Source of the DNA: Planctomycetota bacterium
GTDB lineage: Bacteria > Planctomycetota > PLA2 > JAEUHO01
NCBI GenBank assembly: GCA_020851795.1
Contig: JADZCA010000113.1
Coordinates: 1-49,106, forward strand
DNA length: 49,106 nt
Direction of reading: 5' to 3'
In this document: positions 12,919 to 21,279 of the stretch, one piece after another
Position numbering within the stretch: the stretch's first letter is position 1
Layout: each line of letters starts with the position of its first letter
The notes under the pieces: model-generated
Seen by the model: the letters and a program-made list of their open reading frames with translations, nothing else
What the model was told of the DNA's origin: nothing
Databases searched by the model: none
Made by a program: the position numbers and the translations under genes

Positions 12919-13728
12919 CTACACACCCAAGTCTACGACCAGCGGTGCATGGTCGCTGACGGACCGCACCACGTCATCGAGGACCACCCAGCAGCGCGTG
13001 GCGCAGGCCGCCGTCGCCGGATCCGCGAAGGCGTGGTCCAACTGGTAGATTGGCTCGCCTCGCCCGAGGTGCGAGGGCTCCTCAGGACCGTGATGGCACC
13101 CGACCCAGCCGTGCGACGCCGCCCGCTCGAAGAACGCCGTCCCCGCACGCGATCGCGGCTTGTCGAACTTTCTTGCCGTGTTCCAGTCGCCTGAGATCAG
13201 GAAGCGCCGGTCGCCGACGAACCGGTCAAGTGCTTCGAATGCGAAGTCGTTGACGTATGGCCGTCCCCGATATCCGGGCCGTTGGAGACGCTTCATCGCC
13301 GAGTCGGACACCAAGTCGAGTCCGCCGGTCTCCTTCAGGTAGGAGGGCAACGACTGCGCGACCGTGTGGACGCTCGCGACGACGACGGGACCGACGCCCG
13401 GGAGGTCGAGTTCGCCGACGAGAACAAGGTCGTAGAGGTGACGGATCCACGGGTCGTCGAATGCGTCGGGGCGCGGACGCAGGTTCATGCCGGGGCGGGC
13501 CGCGATCACGGATCCCCACGACCACGCCTTTCTCCCGACGCCGCGCTCGCCGTGCAACAATGTCCACTCTCTCGACACCCACTCGGGGATGTCGGACTCT
13601 CCGACCTCCTGCGCCAGCACGATGTCCGCACCGAGCTCGCGGATGTGCGCCCAAGCACGGTGCTGCTTGTCGAGCGTGGCGCTGCCGGGGATGGCGGCAC
13701 CGTGGAGGTTCCAAGAGACGAGGCGCAC
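12919..13728 (-). CDS. Endonuclease/exonuclease/phosphatase-family protein
   Basis: A 269-residue EEP-superfamily hydrolase (the fold of ExoIII, DNase I and sphingomyelinases). Motifs appear in order: VSWNLHG at the N-terminus, AQEVGE (metal-binding Glu), VASVHT, SGDWNTA (catalytic Asp/Asn), QLDHAF, and SDHAPLVVD with the catalytic Asp-His. It is complete, with no signal peptide, so it is probably cytosolic and may act on nucleic acid or a phosphoester. The start is GTG at 13728, only 7 bases after a TACCGT hexamer, so the message may be leaderless. In this island a defence nuclease is plausible, but the substrate cannot be read from the sequence. Confidence 0.82.
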   Translation of the reverse strand: MRLVSWNLHGAAIPGSATLDKQHRAWAHIRELGADIVLAQEVGESDIPEWVSREWTLLHGERGVGRKAWSWGSVIAARPGMNLRPRPDAFDDPWIRHLYDLVLVGELDLPGVGPVVVASVHTVAQSLPSYLKETGGLDLVSDSAMKRLQRPGYRGRPYVNDFAFEALDRFVGDRRFLISGDWNTARKFDKPRSRAGTAFFERAASHGWVGCHHGPEEPSHLGRGEPIYQLDHAFADPATAACATRCWVVLDDVVRSVSDHAPLVVDLGV

Positions 13729-13735
13729 GACAGGG

Positions 13736-13741
13736 ACGGTA
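13736..13741 (-). promoter_or_regulatory. -10-like hexamer before the EEP gene
   Basis: On the minus strand TACCGT is followed by 7 nt and the GTG start. It follows the TANNNT pattern seen before several genes in this window. Confidence 0.4.
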
Positions 13742-13776
13742 GCGCCGGGGGGGCGGCGCGCAAGAGCCCGAACCGC

Positions 13777-13940
13777 TCAGTCTTCGTTCGCCCAGTCCTG
13801 CCCGCCCCTCGCGAGGACGAGACTCCGAAGTACGCCGTTGACCAGCAGATCCCACTGAGCGGCGAGCCGGTCGCTAGTGTCTGGGTTCCCCCCGACATCC
13901 CCGACGAGCCGCCGGATCTCGTAGCAGGACGCCCACAGCG
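13777..13940 (-). pseudogene. 3' remnant of a gene broken by an IS insertion
   Basis: On the minus strand a frame reads LWASCYEIRRLVGDVGGN, then 37 more residues including AAQWDLLVNGVLRSLVLARGG and ending QDWANED at a TGA (13777-13779). It has the amphipathic helix pattern of real protein, and there is no start codon for it. Continued upstream, the frame runs straight into the putative IS end at 13941 and loses protein character. The fragment lies 48 bp before the EEP gene on the same strand, so it was probably the upstream gene of that operon. The family is not recognised. Confidence 0.5.
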
Positions 13941-14081
13941 TGACGTGCCCCCCGGAAACTGGCCCACGGGAAACGGGGATTTTCCCACAATGGACCGGGA
14001 GGTCGGATGCGCAGGTCGAAGTTCAGTCCGGAGCAGTTCGCGGCGACGAGGCGCTGGCGCGCACGCGCCGGGCGGTGGTAG
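13941..14081 (+). mobile_element. Left-end remnant of an IS3-family element with truncated orfA
   Basis: TGACGTGCCCCCCGGAAACT (13941-13960) looks like the left terminal inverted repeat of IS3-family elements (IS407-like group), which often begin TGACGTGCCCCC. After about 65 bp, including a GGGAGGT ribosome site, an ATG at 14007 opens MRRSKFSPEQ. That is the usual first ten residues of IS3 OrfA, where a helix-turn-helix follows. Here the similarity stops and the frame ends after 24 codons at TAG 14079-14081. The rest of the element, orfB and the right end are missing. This is recognition from memory of the family. Confidence 0.55.
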
Positions 14082-14148
14082 GGTGCCCCCTTCGCGCGTG
14101 ACGGTGTGGCGTCGGGCATGCGCCGTCGGCGAGCCTCCGGAGGTCCCT

Positions 14149-14556
14149 GTGCGCAACGTGATCCGCAGCGTGCTCCTCGTCGCCCTCCCCGCGCTCGTCA
14201 GCGTCGGCGGGGGCGCGATGTCGGGCGTGACGGCCGAGGCCGCCCCGCCGTTCCACTGCAACCAGGTCAACATGCACCCCGGCTCGCTCGGGAACGGGCA
14301 GATCAACGTCGCGTACGCCTCCACGATGTGGCTGACGCCGGCGAATGTCGCGATCCCCGTGAGCGTCTTCGGCGTCGTGGCCGGGTCGCTGCCGCCGGGG
14401 CTGACGCTCGTCGCCGGTCCCAACACGAACCAGGTCACGCTCCAGGGGACCCCGACGACCACGGGCACGTACACGTTCACCGTCGAGATCGGCGGCACCT
14501 ACGTGCTCGGGACCATCTGCAAGGTGAGCCAAACGTATACGGTCACCATCCTCTGA
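14149..14556 (+). CDS. Secreted putative-Ig domain protein
   Basis: A 135-residue exported protein. GTG at 14149 follows GGAGG (14139-14143); the longer upstream frame is not protein-like. The N-terminus (RNVIRSVLLVALPALVSVGG) is a signal peptide, with probable cleavage near AEA-APP. The mature part is one He_PIG-type putative Ig domain: ANVAIPVSVFGVVAGSLPPG, then LTLV..NTNQVTLQGTPTTTG and TYTFTVEI. Two cysteines (FHCNQ and TICKV) could form a disulphide. Such domains normally occur in long cell-surface proteins; here it stands alone. A TAGGGT at 14079 may be its -10 box. It is the first intact gene after the IS scar. Confidence 0.7.
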   Translation: MRNVIRSVLLVALPALVSVGGGAMSGVTAEAAPPFHCNQVNMHPGSLGNGQINVAYASTMWLTPANVAIPVSVFGVVAGSLPPGLTLVAGPNTNQVTLQGTPTTTGTYTFTVEIGGTYVLGTICKVSQTYTVTIL

Positions 14557-14924
14557 CTGCCGACGGGCGACGCCCGCGTACGGTCGGAAGGCGCTCGCCG
14601 CAGCCACCGCGTCGCGCGGCGGCCGCGGCACCGCGAGCCCGCGGCGGGGCGCGTCGTCCCGCCTCCACCGCGGCCGGGGAACCCTCGCGCGGCGCGTGCC
14701 CGACGGGGTCGGGCCCGTCCGCGGCCCCGCGCGCGTCGTAGAGGCCTCGAGAGCCGGCAAGCGCGCGCCATCCGACGACGGCGCGCGCCTCACGCCCGCA
14801 CGGGTGCCGACGTCCGGTCGCACCGGCCGTGCGGCCCGCGCCGTCGCGCGTACGGTAGGCGACTCCGCGCCACGCACCGCCCCGCACGCACCGCCCCCGC
14901 CGCACGCCCTGAAGGGACCGCCCG
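14557..14924. other. Gene-free GC-rich stretch
   Basis: No frame here looks like protein. The stretch is extremely GC-rich. A small stem (CGGGC-GAC-GCCCG) just after the putative-Ig gene could help termination. Possible TANNNT hexamers lie near 14850. Nothing else is seen. Confidence 0.4.
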
Positions 14925-15266
14925 ATGACCAAGTACCTGATCTCGTTCCCGAGCGCGGCGATGCGCGTCTCCGAGGAAGACCTCCCCGCCGTCGCGGACG
15001 CGGCCCGCAAGGTCGTGCGCGAGGCGAAGGCGGCGGGCGTCTACGTCTTCGGCGGTGGGATCAACGTCGCCGTCGCGCCGCAGCGCGTCGCCGCCGACGG
15101 CACCGTCACGAGTGGGACCTACCCGCAGACCGAGCGACTCGACGGCGGCTTCTGCGTCCTCGAGCTCCCGACCCGCGAGGCCGCCGTCCGATGGGCCGCG
15201 AAGCTCGCCGCCGCCTGCCGCTGCGCGCAAGAGCTGCGGGAGTTCGGGTACGACGCCGAGAGCTGA
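14925..15266 (+). CDS. YCII-related domain protein
   Basis: A 113-residue protein matching the YCII-related/DGPF family: MTKYLISFPSAAMRVSEEDL, then VYVFGGGINVAVAPQRV, TVTSGTYPQTERLDGGFCVL and ELPTREAAVRWAAKLAAACR. It has a small ferredoxin-like (dimeric alpha/beta barrel) fold. Members often sit next to ECF sigma factors and their biochemical role is mostly unknown. ATG at 14925; there is a weak GAAGGGA ribosome site. The stop is followed by a 155-bp gap before the next gene on the same strand. Confidence 0.75.
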   Translation: MTKYLISFPSAAMRVSEEDLPAVADAARKVVREAKAAGVYVFGGGINVAVAPQRVAADGTVTSGTYPQTERLDGGFCVLELPTREAAVRWAAKLAAACRCAQELREFGYDAES

Positions 15267-15421
15267 CCGCCGACCCCGATCCGCGGAGGGCGGCGCCGAC
15301 GCGCGTCCAGAAGACGGGCGCGCGTGGCCGACGAGCGGCGCCCGCACGGCGTCGCGCCGACGCCCGCGCCGTCGCGCGGTACCCTCGGACGGCGCCGCTC
15401 CCCTTGCCCCCCACTGCCCTC

Positions 15422-15901
15422 ATGCCCCACACCTTCTCCGCCCGCATCGAGTCCGTCGCGCCCGGCGCGTCGGCCGCGTGGGTGTCGCTCGCGCTCCCCG
15501 CGAAGGTCAGCGGCGCGCTGCCGTCGCGGGGCAACGTCCCCGTCGCGGGCACGATCGAGGGCTTCGCGTTCCGCACCTCGGCGCTGCCCGACGGCCATGG
15601 CGGGCACCACCTGATGGTCAACCGCGCGATGCGCGAGGGCGCGGGCGTCGGGCCCGGCGACCGCGTGACCGTGGTGCTCGACGTGGACACCGCCTCGCGC
15701 GAGCCGAAGGTCCCCGCCGACGTCGCCAAGGCGGTCGCCGCCTCGCCCACGGCGAAGGCGCTGTGGGCCGACCTCACCCCGCGCTGCCGCGCGGAGTGGG
15801 TCGGGCACGTCGAGGAGGCGAAGAAACCCGAGACGCGCGCGCGGCGCATCGCGAAGATGGTCGAGCGCCTCGCGCAAGGGACGCGACGCGTCTACGACTG
15901 A
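15422..15901 (+). CDS. DUF1905 / YdeI-OmpD-associated family protein
   Basis: A 159-residue cytosolic protein. The N-terminal DUF1905 beta-barrel (ESVAPGASAAWVSLALP, LPSRGNVPVAGTIEGFAFRT, HHLMVNRAMREGAGVGPGD) is followed by the YdeI/OmdA helical tail with the hallmark EEAKKPETRARRIAKMVE. YdeI-like proteins have been linked to resistance to cationic peptides and polymyxin in enterobacteria, but the activity is unknown. The start is the ATG at 15422, because the upstream open frame is not protein-like. A TACCCT at 15380-15385 could be its -10. Confidence 0.8.
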   Translation: MPHTFSARIESVAPGASAAWVSLALPAKVSGALPSRGNVPVAGTIEGFAFRTSALPDGHGGHHLMVNRAMREGAGVGPGDRVTVVLDVDTASREPKVPADVAKAVAASPTAKALWADLTPRCRAEWVGHVEEAKKPETRARRIAKMVERLAQGTRRVYD

Positions 15902-15933
15902 ACGCCGCGGAGCCCGCGCGGGCCTCGCGGCGT
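15902..15933. terminator. Bidirectional terminator hairpin
   Basis: A 32-nt near-perfect palindrome: ACGCCGCG at 15902 pairs with CGCGGCGT at 15926, with a GC-rich inner stem and one two-base mismatch. It lies between two convergent genes and touches the stop of the FG-GAP gene. Confidence 0.6.
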
Positions 15934-18788
15934 CACTTGGCGGTGGGCTCGCCGAGCCACGACGCGAGCCAGACCTCGCCGGTGTCGCCCGGCATCGCGC
16001 CGCCCCCCGAGAGCAGCACCTCGACGCGGCCGTCGCCGTCGAGGTCGGCCGCGGCGACCGCCGCGACCCGGAAGCCGGGCACCGGCAGCGAGCCCCGCAC
16101 CGCGCGGAAGCGGTCGCCCTCGCGCAGCAGCAGCCACCACGGGAGCGGCGCGCAGGGGTCGTCGGCCGCGCAGCCGACGACGCGGTCGAGGTCGCCGTCG
16201 CGATCGGCGTCCACCTCGACGACCGCCGTCGTGCCGAGCGGGTCGCCGCTCAGAAGCGACGGCGGCGCGAGAGCCACGACCGCGGCGGCGTCGAGGTCGT
16301 ACGGTGCGCCGGTCATCGGGCGCGCGGCGGGGCGTCGTCCCTCGGGGACCGGCAGCGGGCCTCGCGGCTCCCGCCCCACGAGCCGCACCGCCGCGTCGCC
16401 CACCACCGCGTCGCGCGCGCCGTCGCCGTCGAGGTCGTCGAACGAGACCCCACGGCCCCCACCGCCGACGAGGTCGAGGCGTGTCAACGCCCAGCGGGCG
16501 TCGTCCCGCCCGAGGTCGAGCAGCTTCGCCACGGTGTCGCGGCTGCCGAGCTTCTTCGCGGCGGTGTCGCCCTCGTCGGCGTGCGGCGGTCCCTGTCCGG
16601 GCGAGCGGCCGAGCAGCCGCGCGGCCTTGGCTCCGTCGCCCAGCCGCAGGCGGCAGAGCGCGGCGAGCGCCATCGCGCGCGGGTTGCCGATCCCCTTCTC
16701 GAAGGTGGCCGCGGCCCCCGCGACGTCGCCGAGCAGGAGCTGCATCCGCCCCTCCTCGAGGATCACGCCGGTCTCGTTCGGGTTGATCGCGTGCGCCCGG
16801 TCGAGCGCCCGACGGGCGGCGTCGAGGTCGAGCAGGTCGGGCCTCCAAGGGTCGGAGAGCACCCGCGTGCGCAGGAGCGGGGCCCGCGCGCTCGTCGGCT
16901 CGACGACCGCGAGACGGTCCGCGAGCACGAGCGCCTCCTGCGGCGGCGAGAGCATCGCAAGCCGGTAGAGCGCGCCCGGGTGGCGCGGGTCCTCCTCGAG
17001 GACCGCGCGCAGGCTCGCGCGCGCGTCGTCGAGCCGGCCGGCGGCGATCGCGTCGCCCGCAGCGTCGAGCCGCGCCCCGACGGCCCGGTCGTCGCGGTCG
17101 GCGACGACCAGCCGCTGCCCCGCCGCGACGTCGCGCCGCTCGACCACCGTGCCCGAGGGGAACCGCACGACCACGCGCGTCGCACGCCCCTCCGCGCCGA
17201 GGCCGAAGTGCAGCGCGGGCGGCCCGGCGGAGGCGTACGAGACCTTCGTACCCACCGCCTGCGCCTGCCGCCGACCGCCGGCCTCGACCGTCACGAGCGC
17301 GCCGTAGGCGAACGGGTTCGCGCCGCGCCCGCGCGGCTCGACGACGAGATGGTGGCCCACGGGCTCGGTCACGTTGCGCCAGACGCGCGGGGCGCCGCCG
17401 TGCACCGCGACGACCCAGTCCACGCGCCCGTCGCGGTCGAGGTCGGCGGCGACACCGCCGCGCGCGACGACCGGTGCCCCTGCGTCGGGGCCCGCCCGCC
17501 CCACGAGGTCGAAGAAGCGCCCGCCGGCGTTCCAGTACACGCCCGGCGGCTGCGGCTGCAGCCTCGCGCGGTCGTCGGGCTGTTCGAAGGTGCTGCCGTT
17601 TGCGACGAGGACGTCGGGATGCCCGTCGTCGTCGAGGTCGGCGAAGTCGGTGGCCCAGCCGACGCGGCCGCGTCCGGGCGGGCCGAGGTAGGTCCTGAGC
17701 GACGCGTCGGCGAACACGAAGCCGGCGTCGGTCTTCTCGAGGAGCAGGTTTTCCTCGGTCTGCCAGTGCGTGACGAAGACGTCGAGGTCGCCGTCGAGGT
17801 CGGGGTCGCCGACCGCGATCCCCATCGCGCCGAGCGGGTCCGCCGTGCACGACGGGTGGGTCACGTCCTGGAACGGCTGCCCTCTGCGCCCGCGGTACAT
17901 CGCGTTGTCGGAGACGTCGTTGGCGACGTAGAGGTCGAGGACCCCGTCCCCGTCGAAGTCGGCGAAGACCGCGCCGAGGCTGCGCCCCGTCGGGTTGTCC
18001 ACGCCGAGGTCCCTCGCCGCCTCGCGGTAGCGGCCGTCGGGCTCGCGCAGGTAGAGGAGGTTCGTCGCGGGGCGGAACGCCGACGGGTTGAGCGACGCGG
18101 GCAGCGACATCGACCCGCGACGGCTCGCCTCGGTCGAGACGCCGGGGTCGTGCTCGACGTAGCGGCACACGTAGAGGTCGAGGTCGCCGTCGCCGTCCGC
18201 GTCGCCGAACGTCGCCGCGGTGCAGAAGCCCCCGCCGGCAACGCCGGCCTCGTCGGTCACGTCGGAGAAGTGCAGGGTCCCCTCGTTGCGCAGGAGGGCG
18301 TTGCGCCCGAACCCCGTCACGTAGAGGTCGAGGTCGCCGTCGCCCTCGACGTCGCCGAGCGCGACGCCGAGGCCGTGCAGCGCGGGCATCGGCGTGTCCA
18401 CGCGCGCGAAGCCGCCACGGCCGTCCCCCCTCCACAGCTCGCAGGGCGGGGGTGTCGTGCCGAGCGGGCCCGACTGCACGAAGAAGAGGTCCTCGGCCCC
18501 GTCGCCGTCGAGGTCGGCGACGGCCACGCCCGGCCCCATGTCCTCCGGCAGGCGGTGCGTCCGCTCGCCGGGGAAGTGGCGGAAGCCCACGTCGAGGCGC
18601 TCGAAGCGCAGCGCCGGCGCGCGGGCCGGGACCCGCGCGGCGAGGTCGTCGGTCAGGCCCGGCACCAGCCCCTCGTCGGGCGGCGGGGGCGCGGGCGCCA
18701 GCGCCCGCACGGAGAACCACGCCCCGCCGCCGAGCACGACGACCGAGAAGGCGGTCCACAGGAGCAGGAGGCGGCGCTTCTTCGTCAT
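15933..18788 (-). CDS. CRTAC1-type FG-GAP/UnbV protein with TPR-like region
   Basis: A 951-residue exported or membrane-anchored protein. Residues about 7-27 (LLLLWTAFSVVVLGGGAWFS) form a signal anchor. Seven FG-GAP/VCBS blades follow, each with a calcium-type D-x-D-x-D-G-x-x-D loop: VADLDGDGAEDLF, GDVEGDGDLDLY, GDADGDGDLDLY, ADFDGDGVLDLY, GDPDLDGDLDVF, ADLDDDGHPDVL and ADLDRDGRVDWV. Next is an ASPIC/UnbV domain (AYGALVTVEAG, LHFGLGAEG, VRFPSGTV), then helical TPR-like repeats (about 590-720). A second propeller-like stretch (DLDGDGARDAVV, VDADRDGDLDRVV, ADLDGDGRVEVL) closes the protein. It follows the cytochrome gene by 16 bp, so the two probably form one operon and work at the cell envelope. 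Confidence 0.85.
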   Translation of the reverse strand: MTKKRRLLLLWTAFSVVVLGGGAWFSVRALAPAPPPPDEGLVPGLTDDLAARVPARAPALRFERLDVGFRHFPGERTHRLPEDMGPGVAVADLDGDGAEDLFFVQSGPLGTTPPPCELWRGDGRGGFARVDTPMPALHGLGVALGDVEGDGDLDLYVTGFGRNALLRNEGTLHFSDVTDEAGVAGGGFCTAATFGDADGDGDLDLYVCRYVEHDPGVSTEASRRGSMSLPASLNPSAFRPATNLLYLREPDGRYREAARDLGVDNPTGRSLGAVFADFDGDGVLDLYVANDVSDNAMYRGRRGQPFQDVTHPSCTADPLGAMGIAVGDPDLDGDLDVFVTHWQTEENLLLEKTDAGFVFADASLRTYLGPPGRGRVGWATDFADLDDDGHPDVLVANGSTFEQPDDRARLQPQPPGVYWNAGGRFFDLVGRAGPDAGAPVVARGGVAADLDRDGRVDWVVAVHGGAPRVWRNVTEPVGHHLVVEPRGRGANPFAYGALVTVEAGGRRQAQAVGTKVSYASAGPPALHFGLGAEGRATRVVVRFPSGTVVERRDVAAGQRLVVADRDDRAVGARLDAAGDAIAAGRLDDARASLRAVLEEDPRHPGALYRLAMLSPPQEALVLADRLAVVEPTSARAPLLRTRVLSDPWRPDLLDLDAARRALDRAHAINPNETGVILEEGRMQLLLGDVAGAAATFEKGIGNPRAMALAALCRLRLGDGAKAARLLGRSPGQGPPHADEGDTAAKKLGSRDTVAKLLDLGRDDARWALTRLDLVGGGGRGVSFDDLDGDGARDAVVGDAAVRLVGREPRGPLPVPEGRRPAARPMTGAPYDLDAAAVVALAPPSLLSGDPLGTTAVVEVDADRDGDLDRVVGCAADDPCAPLPWWLLLREGDRFRAVRGSLPVPGFRVAAVAAADLDGDGRVEVLLSGGGAMPGDTGEVWLASWLGEPTAK

Positions 18789-18804
18789 GGCCGTCGCGCC
18801 CGCG

Positions 18805-21126
18805 TCACGGCGCCCGCGTGACGCGCACGCGCGTCGTCGCGGAGGCGATGTCGGTGACCGGCGAGCGCAGCGTCCCCTTCGGCTCGAGCATGTTGAGCAG
18901 GGTCTGGTTCACCTTGCGGTAGCGCAGCGTGGCCGTCACGACGAGGTCGTCGCCCGCCGGCGCGGTGAAGGTCTGCTCGGTGGCGCGCTGGGCGGGCACG
19001 CCCTCGCACGCGCACTCGAACGTGTACTCCTCGGTGTCGCTGGTGCCCGGGTGCACGGCGCGGCGGAAGCGCGCGCCCACCATGTCCCACAGGTTGTGCT
19101 TGTCGATCAGGTGGCCCGCGCGGTCCACGCCCTCCGCCTTCAGCTCGAAGGCCCCCTCCTGGAGGAACCCGCGGTCGTCCACCGCGCCGGACCGGTACAC
19201 CTCACGCTCGCCCTGGGTCACGCGCAGGTCCACCCACGACTGGATCACGTCGAGCGGCCCGGTCGGGAACGTGTGGCCGACCTTCGCGTTGTCGATCGAG
19301 ACGCGCAGGCGCACGGGCTGGCCCGCCCGGACCTCGGCCGGCGCCTCGATCGTCACCGGGACGATCGGCCCGCCGGGCCAGCGGTCGGCGATCTCGGGGA
19401 CCACGGTCTTGCCCTGGAGCCACTCCTCGGTCAGGCGGATGTGCTTCTCGGCCCCGGGGAGGCGGTGGAACTCGGGGAGCCACTGGTTGGCGGCGATGAA
19501 GCCGTGGTGGCGGTGCTTGCCGTCGCGTGCGCCGGCGACGGGGTCGGTGGAGTCGGTGCGCCGCATGTGGCAGTCGCGGCACGCCAGCGTCTTCGACGGG
19601 TCGCCCCGGTGCGGGTTCTTCGCGTCGGCGACGAACCACGGGCTGCCCTTCCACGAGTCGTACTGATTCTGCAGCTGCACGCGCGTGGCGCGGTTGAGCT
19701 CCTTGTCGATGAACTGCTTGTGGCACGCGCCGCAGAACTCGGGCGTCTGGAGCACCGGGCGGCCGTAGGACGCCTTGTGGTGGCGCGGGTACGCCCGGAT
19801 GAGGAAGCGCCCGACGAGGGAGTCCTCGGCGAGGTAGCGCACGGGCGCGGCCATCGTGTAGTTCGCGTTGCCCTCGACGTCGGTGCGGACGATCGAGTGG
19901 CACGACGCGCAGGAGACGCCCTCGTCGGCGCCCGGCGAGGAGAGGTCTTCGTCGTAGATGTTCTTCGACCCGCTGAACAGCGCGATCGGGTCGTGACACC
20001 CGGCGCAGTAGCGCGTGGACTCGGCGCCGTTGGCCTCCGCCATCGCCTTCTGGATCAGCTGGAAGAAGGCGGAGCGCGACGCGTAGCGGTGCGCGCTCGG
20101 GGCCCACTCGGCGACCATCTGCTCGTGGCAGCCCGAGGCGCCGCAGGAGGCGGAGTCGGCGAGCGCGTCGGGGGCGATGCCGCCCTGCGCGTCGAACGCC
20201 GCCCGGCTCGCGGCGGCCTGCGTCTTCGCGTCGGCGAGCATCGTCTCGAGCACGCCGCGCCGCGCGGCGGGGTCCTTCGCCGCGAGCGCCTGCGACAGCG
20301 AGGCCAGCCGCGCGCCGTCGGCCGTCGCGCCGCCGAGCTCGTCGGGATGCACCTCGCCCCGCTCCGCGGCGAGCGTGTCGCCGCGGTGCGCCGCGTGGGC
20401 CTGCTCGAGGAACTCCGCGATGCGCTCGTCGGTGGCCGTGGTCGGGTCGGCGAGGAGCCCCTCGACGAACTTCACCCACCGCCGGTCCGTGTCGGCCCGG
20501 AACAGCCAGTCGGTGCGCGCGAGGCTCGGGGTGAACGGGTTGGTCCCGTAGCGGTAGCCGTAGTCGGCGGGGAGCGCCATGCGACGACGGGGCGCGTCCC
20601 ACGAGCCGGCGGCGGCCCACGACGCCCACGTCACGACGAACCCCGCCGCGAGCGCCTCCGCCGTCCGACGCAGCACGTAGCCCGTCTCGCGTTCGCGGTG
20701 GCTCCGCACCGCGGTCGCGAGGTGTGCGCCGAGGACCGGGACGACGGCGCACCCGGCGACGGTGTGCACCAGGTCGAGCATCGAGCCGATCCGGGCGCCG
20801 AAGAGGGCTTGCACGGTCAGCCAGAGGCCCGAGCCCCAGACCGCGAGCACGCTCACCCCCGAGACCCAGCCGAGCAGGAGCCGGTGCGACCACCGGTCGC
20901 GCCACCGCCGCGCGAGGTGCGGGACGAGGTAGACGACGAGCGGCACCGTGAGCAGGACGCCCCCCACCGTGTGGGCGAGGACGAGCACCTGCGCGCCCAC
21001 CGAGAACGGCAGGAGCAGCACCGCGAGACCGGAGAGCAGGAGGAACACGAAGCCCGCCAGCGTCACGCGGAGCGAGGGCCTCCCCCACGCGGCCACGGTC
21101 TCGGGAGCGACGGCGGGATGCGACAT
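18805..21126 (-). CDS. Membrane cytochrome b / multihaem cytochrome c fusion
   Basis: A 773-residue protein. The N-terminal ~170 residues hold four transmembrane helices with well-placed histidines (VLAHTVGG, DLVHTVAG, VLGAHLATAV), like small b-type cytochrome modules. The exported part binds c-type haem: CAGCH, CASCH, CGACH and CRDCH (near residues 375, 405, 467 and 517) plus an unusual C-x4-CH (CGASGCH near 325). That makes five sites. The last ~200 residues form a beta-rich domain. I chose ATG at 21126 (CGGAG upstream) rather than the frame start at 21171. The protein probably passes electrons between the quinone pool and an outside partner. The partner could be the co-transcribed FG-GAP protein. 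Confidence 0.8.
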   Translation of the reverse strand: MSHPAVAPETVAAWGRPSLRVTLAGFVFLLLSGLAVLLLPFSVGAQVLVLAHTVGGVLLTVPLVVYLVPHLARRWRDRWSHRLLLGWVSGVSVLAVWGSGLWLTVQALFGARIGSMLDLVHTVAGCAVVPVLGAHLATAVRSHRERETGYVLRRTAEALAAGFVVTWASWAAAGSWDAPRRRMALPADYGYRYGTNPFTPSLARTDWLFRADTDRRWVKFVEGLLADPTTATDERIAEFLEQAHAAHRGDTLAAERGEVHPDELGGATADGARLASLSQALAAKDPAARRGVLETMLADAKTQAAASRAAFDAQGGIAPDALADSASCGASGCHEQMVAEWAPSAHRYASRSAFFQLIQKAMAEANGAESTRYCAGCHDPIALFSGSKNIYDEDLSSPGADEGVSCASCHSIVRTDVEGNANYTMAAPVRYLAEDSLVGRFLIRAYPRHHKASYGRPVLQTPEFCGACHKQFIDKELNRATRVQLQNQYDSWKGSPWFVADAKNPHRGDPSKTLACRDCHMRRTDSTDPVAGARDGKHRHHGFIAANQWLPEFHRLPGAEKHIRLTEEWLQGKTVVPEIADRWPGGPIVPVTIEAPAEVRAGQPVRLRVSIDNAKVGHTFPTGPLDVIQSWVDLRVTQGEREVYRSGAVDDRGFLQEGAFELKAEGVDRAGHLIDKHNLWDMVGARFRRAVHPGTSDTEEYTFECACEGVPAQRATEQTFTAPAGDDLVVTATLRYRKVNQTLLNMLEPKGTLRSPVTDIASATTRVRVTRAP

Positions 21127-21216
21127 CGATCGACTCCGAGCGCGCGCCATCGACGCGCGACGCCATCGCAACGCCTCGCGTCCCGGCCCATTCCGGTCCT
21201 GTCGCGATGCGACGAA

Positions 21217-21249
21217 GGTGTTGCAGGCGTGCGACGACGATGCAACACC
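21217..21249. promoter_or_regulatory. Inverted repeat between the DUF2339 and cytochrome genes
   Basis: GGTGTTGCA (21217-21225) and TGCAACACC (21241-21249) are a perfect 9-bp inverted repeat with 15-bp spacing (24 bp centre to centre). It lies about 90-120 bp before the cytochrome start and just past the DUF2339 stop (21280). It could be a terminator stem or an operator. Confidence 0.35.
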
Positions 21250-21279
21250 GTCGTCGGTCCGATCGCGGCCGCCGGTCGA

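Noticed and set aside
18197..18390. Tandem DNA repeats in the FG-GAP gene
   Set aside because: The similarity reflects the repeated D-x-D-x-D-G calcium loops of propeller blades, not a DNA-level repeat array.
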